Part shown: positions 23,323 through 28,344 of the stretch, one piece after another
Layout of the letters: each line of letters begins with the position of its first letter
Numbering within the stretch: the first letter of the stretch is position 1
Assembly (NCBI GenBank): GCA_002508495.1
Contig: DANA01000109.1
Location: forward strand, 21,661 to 50,004
Length of the DNA: 28,344 nt
Direction: 5' to 3'
Source: Methanoregula sp. UBA276
GTDB lineage: Archaea; Halobacteriota; Methanomicrobia; Methanomicrobiales; Methanospirillaceae
Made by a program: the position numbers and the translations under genes
The notes under the pieces: generated by a model
Seen by the model: only the letters and a program-made list of their open reading frames with translations
What the model was told of the DNA's origin: nothing
Database searches by the model: none

Positions 23323-24609
23323 TCACTTTTTTTCCCATTTGACCAGTTCTGCGACCTGGGACAGGGTGCTGCCCCGGCGGATCTCTTCCCGTATCCGCTG
23401 TTCGGTTTTCCAGACTTCAACAGCCCTTCGGGCAATTTCCATGGCCTGCCGGGCGGGAACGACAACAACCCCGCTCTCATCTCCGACAATCCAGTCTCCC
23501 GGCATAACATTCTGCCCACAACACTGGATCTCGCAATTGATCTCACCAAGTCCCTTTGGCTCACCGGCATTAGGCACTACAGCCTTTGCAAAAACAGGAT
23601 ATTTTAGTGCACGGATCTCATCAACGTCGCGGACTGCACCATCAATAACTACGCCTGCAACCCCTTTCTGGACACAGCTCAGGGTTGCAAGTTCCCCCCA
23701 GGGGGCGATATGGACTCCCCCGTCATTATTGATAACCAGAATATCCCCCCGCTCTGCAACATCGATCGCTTCCACGGGTTTTGCCCAGTCACCGGCAACG
23801 GTCTGGACCGTTACCGCTTTTCCCGCAATCCTGACATTGCCGGAAATGGAGAGAATGCCGGTCATGGCTCCTTTCCGGTGCATGGCATCGGTCACATTGG
23901 GAGCGGAGACCTGCATGAACAATGAACGGATCTCCTCATCTGCGGATTGTTTTACCGGCTTGCACCCGGAAGGGGTGTCCATCCCCTGGCGGATTTTTTT
24001 CGCAGATGCCGTCACATCAGCAGAACGGACGATCCACCCGCCGACGATAACAATATCGGCCCCGCTTGATACCGCATCACCGGCATCTCCTGCATCTATC
24101 CCCCCCGCAACCGCGAGCTGAACACGGGTATTCGCTGAAAGCTGGCGCAGGAGTTCAAGCGATTTTTTTCCCGTCATCTGCTGGTCGATCCCGACATGGG
24201 CACAGACGATATCGATTCCCATTGATTCCAGCTGCCCGGCCCGGGCCTGCGGATCCGGAACATTGATCAGGTCGGCCATCAGCCGGACCCCGTATTTTTT
24301 TGCAGACCGTACTGCTTCTTCGATAACGGAGTCATCGGCATCTGCAAGAATACAGACAATATCTGCACCGGCTTTTGCCGCCATCTCGACTTCAAGGGCA
24401 CCCGTGTCTGCAACTTTCATATCAGCAACGATGACCGAGTCAGGAAAACGGGACCGGAGCGCCCGTATGGCATTCATCCCTTCGCTCTTTATCAGGGGAG
24501 TGCCTGCCTCGATCCAGTCTGCGCCTCCAAGGACAGCTTCATGAGCAATCTGCAATGCCCGGGGTAAATCAAGGAGATCCAATGCAACCTGCAGGATTGC
24601 TTTTTTCAT
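23323..24609 (-). CDS. hexulose-6-phosphate synthase fused to an RraA-like domain
   Basis: A 428-residue fusion. The N-terminal half (about 1-205) is an OMP-decarboxylase-type TIM barrel with the catalytic ADMKVADTG motif (Asp63, Lys65, Asp68), typical of 3-hexulose-6-phosphate synthase. In archaea it works in reverse, releasing formaldehyde from hexulose-6-P to make ribulose-5-P. The C-terminal half (about 225-395) is an RraA-like fold with VIDGAVRDVDEI and GDWIVGDESGVVVVP. Annotators call this form a bifunctional HPS/ribonuclease regulator; the real activity of the second half is not settled. An ATG two codons after a possible TTG (24615) is preferred. It ends 10 bases from the convergent ACT gene. 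Formaldehyde made here would be handled by a Fae-type enzyme not in the window. Confidence 0.9.
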   Translation of the reverse strand: MKKAILQVALDLLDLPRALQIAHEAVLGGADWIEAGTPLIKSEGMNAIRALRSRFPDSVIVADMKVADTGALEVEMAAKAGADIVCILADADDSVIEEAVRSAKKYGVRLMADLINVPDPQARAGQLESMGIDIVCAHVGIDQQMTGKKSLELLRQLSANTRVQLAVAGGIDAGDAGDAVSSGADIVIVGGWIVRSADVTASAKKIRQGMDTPSGCKPVKQSADEEIRSLFMQVSAPNVTDAMHRKGAMTGILSISGNVRIAGKAVTVQTVAGDWAKPVEAIDVAERGDILVINNDGGVHIAPWGELATLSCVQKGVAGVVIDGAVRDVDEIRALKYPVFAKAVVPNAGEPKGLGEINCEIQCCGQNVMPGDWIVGDESGVVVVPARQAMEIARRAVEVWKTEQRIREEIRRGSTLSQVAELVKWEKK

Positions 24610-24634
24610 GATCAAAGATGTGCATGGCAGGGTG

Positions 24635-24645
24635 CTTAATAATTA
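24635..24645 (-). promoter_or_regulatory. TATA box of the HPS-RraA gene
   Basis: Minus-strand GTAATTATTAAG about 26-36 bases before the ATG at 24609, predicting a very short leader, consistent with no visible Shine-Dalgarno. Confidence 0.45.
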
Positions 24646-24659
24646 CGAGCCTGCTCTTG

Positions 24660-25333
24660 TCTTGAAAAATTTTTCTCAACAGGGTATTCGCAGAGCCAGG
24701 CACTACCAATCTTCGAACCCTTCAGCAGCAGGAGAACGGCGATGAAAGGAACAGGTTTTCCGGGTTCATTACGGAATTCAATGGCGAACCGGCAGTACTG
24801 CCTATTTGCAGAAGCTGCCGTGCGGGTCCTGCATTTCAATCGAACGGGAATTTTCTTTGAAAAACCGGGCCCCGGATCTCCTTATGCGGTCAAGGTTCGA
24901 TTCCCGGATTTCATCCGCGATCCGGGTCCCGGTGCAAAACCGGATCCGGATCAATCGCGATCAGATTTTTCCATTGCAATCGGATCCCGATTTTCGTACA
25001 GAAATCGATGCGCGATATTCAGTTTAAAATCGATCAGCGATTGAAAAACCCTTCCGCGAATAAAAATCCTGACGGAAGAGAGATTCGATCCGCGTTTTTC
25101 ATGGTAAAATCGATCCGCGGTTTTTTCTTCAAATCGCCATCACGATCCCGATCGAAAACCCGTTCCGGATCAATCACGATCCGGTTTTTTTGCTGAATCA
25201 GATCCCGTTCTTAAACAGAATTTTGTGATATACAGGAGTTGCAATCATCAACCAAACCCACAACCGCCGGATCCCTGATATGGCGGCTCCCTCGTTCACC
25301 CGGGTAAACGCGGATCGGTACGAGTAAAAAAGG
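24660..25333. other. 0.7 kb intergenic gap, left part without a gene
   Basis: Left of the repeat cluster, 24660-24870 contains a 12-base palindrome GGCAGTACTGCC at 24791-24802. A plus-strand reading and a minus-strand reading here mirror each other around the palindrome, so neither is trusted. The rest of the gap is described as a GATC-dense repeat. Confidence 0.5.
24871..25206. repeat. GATC-dense degenerate repeat cluster
   Basis: Fourteen GATC tetranucleotides in about 335 bases, where chance would give one or two. Two near-identical words occur at about 24951-24965 and 25166-25180, both beginning CCGGATCAATC and continuing [A/G]CGATC. The word CGATCCGCG appears at 25086 and 25111, giving a 25-base period. 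Several copies end in T5-T7 (24963-24968, 25094-25099, 25120-25126, 25183-25189). Reading frames change between copies, so it does not behave as coding. Confidence 0.6.
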
Positions 25334-25840
25334 TTATTCGGCCTTGAATACTTCCTGAAAAACAAGGCTTTTCATGGGTTTTTTCTCGGCAATGGCGATA
25401 TCGGCCGGATAACCGGCAGCTACCAGGCTGACAAGGGTATACTGCTGTGGGACGGCAAGCAACTGTCGTACGGCATCGCAATACGGCTTTTTGTCACCCG
25501 CAACCCAGCAGGAGCCGACACCGTACGCCTGCAATGACAGGATCAGGTTCTCCGTTGCTGCACAGCAGTCTTCAAGATAATAGGTCTCCTGTTTTTCCCC
25601 GAAAACTGCAAAACAGACAGCGCAGTCTCGGACAAACGTACCATTCGCGGCAAGATCGGCGATTTTTTGTAAGGTTTCTTTATCCCTGATCACCCCGATG
25701 AGCCAGGGTTGCACATTTCTCGCTGTCGGTGCCTGGAGTGCGCATTCGAGCGCATCGCGGATGGCCATTTCATTGACCGGATCCGGCCTGAACTTCCTGA
25801 CACTGTGGCGCGATTTGATGACCGTTGTTACAACATTCAT
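25334..25840 (-). CDS. nitroreductase family protein
   Basis: A 168-residue nitroreductase. The FMN pattern SRHSVRKFRPDPV is at residues 9-21, with APTARNVQPWLIGVI at about 37-51. A Cys-rich DCAVCFAVFG strand follows, and the C-terminal VSLVAAGYPAD motif places the FMN. The central helix has DCCAATENLILSLQAYGVGSCW (about 91-112). These enzymes reduce small molecules with NAD(P)H or reduced F420-type carriers; the substrate is unknown. No good Shine-Dalgarno precedes ATG 25840. It stands alone on the minus strand between the repeat cluster and the surface protein gene. Two Cys next to each other in the central helix are unusual for the family. Confidence 0.9.
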   Translation of the reverse strand: MNVVTTVIKSRHSVRKFRPDPVNEMAIRDALECALQAPTARNVQPWLIGVIRDKETLQKIADLAANGTFVRDCAVCFAVFGEKQETYYLEDCCAATENLILSLQAYGVGSCWVAGDKKPYCDAVRQLLAVPQQYTLVSLVAAGYPADIAIAEKKPMKSLVFQEVFKAE

Positions 25841-25887
25841 ACAACGGATTGGGAGAGGGAACCAATAAAAATGTTGTGAAAAAAGAG

Positions 25888-26910
25888 TTAGTCTTTCCGT
25901 AAACCGACCAGCAGGGCAATCCCCAGGGAGACCACTGCGAGGAATCCTTCAAAGCCGGGAGCATAGGTGGTTGTTGGGACTGCAGTTGTTGTCGTAGCGG
26001 GGGCCGGTTCAGAGGTCATGACCGGAACGGGCGTGGTGAGGGTTGTTTCGGGGGTTACCGTAACCGCAGGTGTCGGCGTCACCGCGATGGTGGTTTTCAC
26101 CGTTGTCGGGATGGTTGTTTTCACCGTTGTCTTTACCGGAGTTGCGGGATAGTTGCCGGTGATCCGGGGGTTGTGGTCCTGGTTCTGCACGGTCACTTTC
26201 TGGCTGACGGTCTTTCCAGCCTGATCATAATTATCTTTCATAGAATTGACATTGCACTCGACCCAGATGGTATAGGTTCCCGGAGAATACTGGTCGCGCC
26301 TGCCGGTATCCCAGATTGGTGCGGTAAAGAGGGGGGATGTAGTGAGAGGGAAATCCACTAGGGATGTGGATGTGCCGGTATTATCGGTAAGGGCAGAATA
26401 GGTTGCCCCGCTCGGGTCCTGGACCTTAATCGTAACGGGAACTGCAGCAACGCCGGTACGGCTGGCGATGGGAATAAGATTGGTTTCAATACGGAACCGG
26501 ATCTCGTCATCTGTTGGCACCCAGGCATTGGTGACATCGACATTGACCGTGGTATCTTCGACCCGTATTGCCAGGTTCGGGTCTGCAACAGAAAATACCG
26601 GAGTATTGGTGGGAAGCCAGTACCATGTCCCGGTACGAGACCCGAATTCCGTGGGGGAGATATAGAGATTTGTCGTGTCTGAAACCGTTACCTGGTGATC
26701 GGGGGATGTGGTGGCAATTGCAGCACCCGATGCCCACCATCCAAGGTCAACCGATCCGGGAGCGGTGGCCCCGGAGATATCGAGTCCTTCTTCCCCGATA
26801 AAAACCGTGTTCCCCTGCGAAATGGTATTTATCGCGCCCTGCGCAGGGCAGATAAAAAGTGCAAGCGCAAGAAGGATCAGGATTTTTTGTGACCGGTGGA
26901 TGATCTTCAT
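25888..26910 (-). CDS. exported surface protein (DUF3821-like) with PGF-CTERM-like tail
   Basis: Taken from ATG 26910, 340 residues. A signal peptide has basic KIIHRSQK and a hydrophobic core ILILLALALFICPAQG. An extracellular beta-rich domain follows from about 30 to 255, starting NTISQGNTVFIGEEGLD as in DUF3821 proteins of Methanomicrobiales. A low-complexity Thr/Pro/Val linker spans roughly 255-315. The C-terminal anchor is YAPGFEGFLAVVSLGIALLVGLRKD, which resembles the PGF-CTERM sorting signal processed by archaeosortase: PGF, hydrophobic helix, Arg/Lys end. The start is chosen because GGAGAGG lies six bases before ATG 26910; an in-frame ATG at 26925 would place that RBS inside the gene. 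Probably an S-layer-associated or surface lipid-anchored protein. Confidence 0.85.
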   Translation of the reverse strand: MKIIHRSQKILILLALALFICPAQGAINTISQGNTVFIGEEGLDISGATAPGSVDLGWWASGAAIATTSPDHQVTVSDTTNLYISPTEFGSRTGTWYWLPTNTPVFSVADPNLAIRVEDTTVNVDVTNAWVPTDDEIRFRIETNLIPIASRTGVAAVPVTIKVQDPSGATYSALTDNTGTSTSLVDFPLTTSPLFTAPIWDTGRRDQYSPGTYTIWVECNVNSMKDNYDQAGKTVSQKVTVQNQDHNPRITGNYPATPVKTTVKTTIPTTVKTTIAVTPTPAVTVTPETTLTTPVPVMTSEPAPATTTTAVPTTTYAPGFEGFLAVVSLGIALLVGLRKD

Positions 26911-26932
26911 AAACATCCTCTCCATGTCAGAC

Positions 26933-26942
26933 TATTTAAAAA
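26933..26942 (-). promoter_or_regulatory. TATA-like element of the surface protein gene
   Basis: Minus-strand TTTTAAATAG about 25-30 bases before ATG 26910; with the RBS, this favours the inner start. Confidence 0.4.
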
Positions 26943-26984
26943 TTTACAAGTCCGGACAGGATGCAAAAAAACGCTATTGTGGCT

Positions 26985-27548
26985 TCAAACCGTACTCTTA
27001 TGAGGTTTTTTCTGCGGGACTTTAATCCCCTCATTATCAATTACCACAAATTTTTCCGGGGGAACAGGGTTTTCCTGCAGCACCCGACGAATTTTTTCTT
27101 CATCAACGCGTTCGAAATTTTTTCGCTTTATCAAATCACGGGCAATTGCTCGCGCATCTTTCCGGGTAATGGTACATCCAAGACCCGGGCACGGATGTGT
27201 CAGGACCGTGTCTCCATCAAGAGAGAACGGATACGTCCTGCAGATCCAGGGACGGTGTTCATAGATGCGGCAGGCCCCGTCTTCGTAAAAGCCGCAGATC
27301 CCGTTCCTGCGGACCAGGCACCACCCAATCGTAAATACCCGTCCACCCTCCCGGGGGATCTTTTCCGGGTAGGGTTCTGCGATCTCATCCCACGACTGTC
27401 CGGATGCACCCATAATCTTCCGTATCTCATCAGGAGTAACCATAACAAGATTTGCATCGCCATCACCAGAAGAACAGCAGGTGCCGCACCGGGTGCAGGA
27501 AAAACCGGTTGACGCAATGATACTGGCGATCCAGTTAATCTCGGTCAT
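26985..27548 (-). CDS. YkgJ-type cysteine cluster protein
   Basis: A 187-residue protein of the YkgJ/UPF0153 zinc- or iron-chelating family. Cysteines at 18, 21, 24 and 25 (CTRCGTCC) open the motif; 77, 85, 93 (CRIYEHRP) and 103 (ICRTYPF) complete the core, with two more at 120 and 125. The family binds a metal ion or Fe-S cluster; function is unassigned, with oxidoreductase or redox-sensing roles proposed. The C-terminal third is charged and helical. The gene lies 18 bases after the guaA stop on the same strand and is probably co-transcribed with it. No Shine-Dalgarno is clear at ATG 27548. Confidence 0.88.
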   Translation of the reverse strand: MTEINWIASIIASTGFSCTRCGTCCSSGDGDANLVMVTPDEIRKIMGASGQSWDEIAEPYPEKIPREGGRVFTIGWCLVRRNGICGFYEDGACRIYEHRPWICRTYPFSLDGDTVLTHPCPGLGCTITRKDARAIARDLIKRKNFERVDEEKIRRVLQENPVPPEKFVVIDNEGIKVPQKKPHKSTV

Positions 27549-27566
27549 GAATACGGGTACCGGGAC

Positions 27567-28127
27567 TCAGGAGTTTTCACGGCAGATCCGGTTGAAGTTT
27601 TCAAAAATACGCTTCCCCTCAAACGTGTGGCTCACTTCCGGGTGCCACTGGAGACCGTAGATGTGCTTGTCCGGAAACGCAAGGGCTTCATTACCACAGA
27701 CGGATGACCGGGCAAGGCGGATAAATCCTTCAGGAACGCAGGAGACTTCATCTGCATGGGATGCCCAGACGCTGATCTTCTCCGGGTAGCCGGTCAAAAT
27801 TTCCGCTTCTCTGATGATCTCAACATCAACCGGGCCATACCCGCCGCTCTTTCCGGAAGATACGCTTCCCCCAAACCGCGTGGCAATAATATGGAGGCCA
27901 AGACAGATACCAAGGACGGGCAGGCCAAGGTCCAGGTATTGCGCGCAGTTGCCGGCTCGATCCAGGGCCGGGCCGCCGCCAAGAATGATCCCCTGGCAGT
28001 TGCCGGCAACCTGGTCTGCCGGCGTGGTGTTGGGGATCAACGATACTTCAATATCCAGGTCGCGCATGGCACGGTGGATGAGGTGATTGAACTGCCCAAA
28101 ATTATTGACCACATAAATGGGAAGCAT
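27567..28127 (-). CDS. guaA: GMP synthase subunit A (glutamine amidotransferase)
   Basis: A 186-residue class I glutamine amidotransferase. The catalytic triad is Cys75 in GICLGLH, His162 and Glu164 in WHPEVSHT; the oxyanion GGGPAL is at 50-55. In archaea GMP synthase is split: this subunit supplies ammonia, while the ATP-pyrophosphatase subunit B is a separate gene not seen here. Together they convert XMP to GMP. Length is as expected for the archaeal subunit A. The start has GGATGA just before it, and it follows an unrecognised gene by 39 bases on the same strand. It precedes the YkgJ gene by 18 bases. Confidence 0.94.
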   Translation of the reverse strand: MLPIYVVNNFGQFNHLIHRAMRDLDIEVSLIPNTTPADQVAGNCQGIILGGGPALDRAGNCAQYLDLGLPVLGICLGLHIIATRFGGSVSSGKSGGYGPVDVEIIREAEILTGYPEKISVWASHADEVSCVPEGFIRLARSSVCGNEALAFPDKHIYGLQWHPEVSHTFEGKRIFENFNRICRENS

Positions 28128-28166
28128 TTCATCCTACTTTTGGTTGTGGAATCCTATAAGCCTGTT

Positions 28167-28344
28167 TCAGGAATACGATGTTACGGTTGAGAGGATCTTG
28201 GTGCGAATCTCTTCTTCAGAATGCCCAAGGAGATGGGCAAGGCACATTGCACCACCGGCACCCATGCCCTCTTTTACTTCCCCGATACAGTACCGGGCAA
28301 GACCGGCATGGCCAAGGGAGCCGAATGCAGGATCCACATAGTAC
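28167..28344 (-). CDS. C-terminal end of an unrecognised protein (partial)
   Basis: Minus-strand reading open at the right window edge; 58 residues then TGA. The sequence (YYVDPAFGSLGHAGLARYCI..., then MGAGGAMCLAHLLGHSEEEI) is compact, with Gly/Ala-rich helices and a His-Glu region. It is clearly protein-like and conserved-looking, but I cannot name the family with confidence. A DUF1786-type C terminus crossed my mind without strong support. It precedes guaA by 39 bases and is probably in its transcript. Confidence 0.75.
   Translation of the reverse strand, partial: YYVDPAFGSLGHAGLARYCIGEVKEGMGAGGAMCLAHLLGHSEEEIRTKILSTVTSYS

Noticed and set aside
24742..25196. Plus-strand readings across the GATC cluster
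   Set aside because: The frame changes between repeat copies, and the mirrored reading on the other strand is equally long; composition follows the repeat, not codon bias.
24871..25206. CRISPR array near the repeat cluster
   Set aside because: The units vary in sequence and length, spacing is irregular and no constant repeat of 24-37 bases with unique spacers can be set out.

Overview
The window looks like a chromosomal segment of a methanogenic archaeon of the order Methanomicrobiales, most likely near Methanoregula / Methanoregulaceae. I infer this from the archaeal GatDE system (GatE) with a UUG tRNA-Gln that lacks an encoded CCA, several methanogen-typical families (DUF5350, DUF2070, DUF555, a DUF3821-like surface protein with a PGF-CTERM-like tail), a split archaeal GMP synthase, an HPS-RraA fusion, a stand-alone Cas1, and archaeal TATA-box promoters with Shine-Dalgarno sites. 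No database search was possible, so the genus is an inference.

Layout. 1-6010 is a dense plus-strand block: the C-terminal half of gatE, a small Gly/Arg-rich protein, a small helical protein, a nitroreductase, a DUF555 protein, a PfkB-family kinase, a DPH6-type ATP-pyrophosphatase and a DUF2070 membrane protein, the last six or so packed with overlaps. tRNA-Gln(UUG) follows on the minus strand (6140-6212), then a small coiled-coil-type protein. From about 6860 to 12384 gene density collapses. This 5.5 kb contains one convincing gene, a Xer-type tyrosine recombinase (7935-8855). Around it are AT-rich gene-free stretches, perfect palindromes, doubtful small ORFs, a frameshifted gene remnant and two tandem GC-rich structured segments that look like minus-strand non-coding RNA genes, each with a TATA box about 25 bases upstream and oligo-T at the end.

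Gene order becomes ordinary again at 12385: an unknown protein, mobB and a phosphoglucosamine/phosphohexomutase (glmM-like). Next comes a 1192-residue all-helical repeat protein followed by acylphosphatase, facing a stand-alone cas1 on the opposite strand whose 3' end overlaps the acylphosphatase gene. Divergent from cas1 is a three-gene operon of two paralogous phenylacetate-CoA ligases and a double-ACT-domain protein. Such genes fit activation of aryl acids for aromatic amino acid synthesis or salvage under amino-acid control. The remainder is on the minus strand: an HPS-RraA fusion, a GATC-dense degenerate repeat cluster in a 0.7 kb intergenic gap, a nitroreductase, an exported surface protein, a YkgJ-type cysteine-cluster protein, GMP synthase subunit A and the 3' end of an unrecognised gene.

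Main points of interest: the stand-alone Cas1 with all catalytic residues but no cas2 or CRISPR array in the window; the two predicted structured RNAs at 11733-11880 and 12036-12180; the palindrome at the recombinase promoter; the 25-bp perfect palindrome beside a 33-codon ORF; and the GATC-dense repeat cluster.
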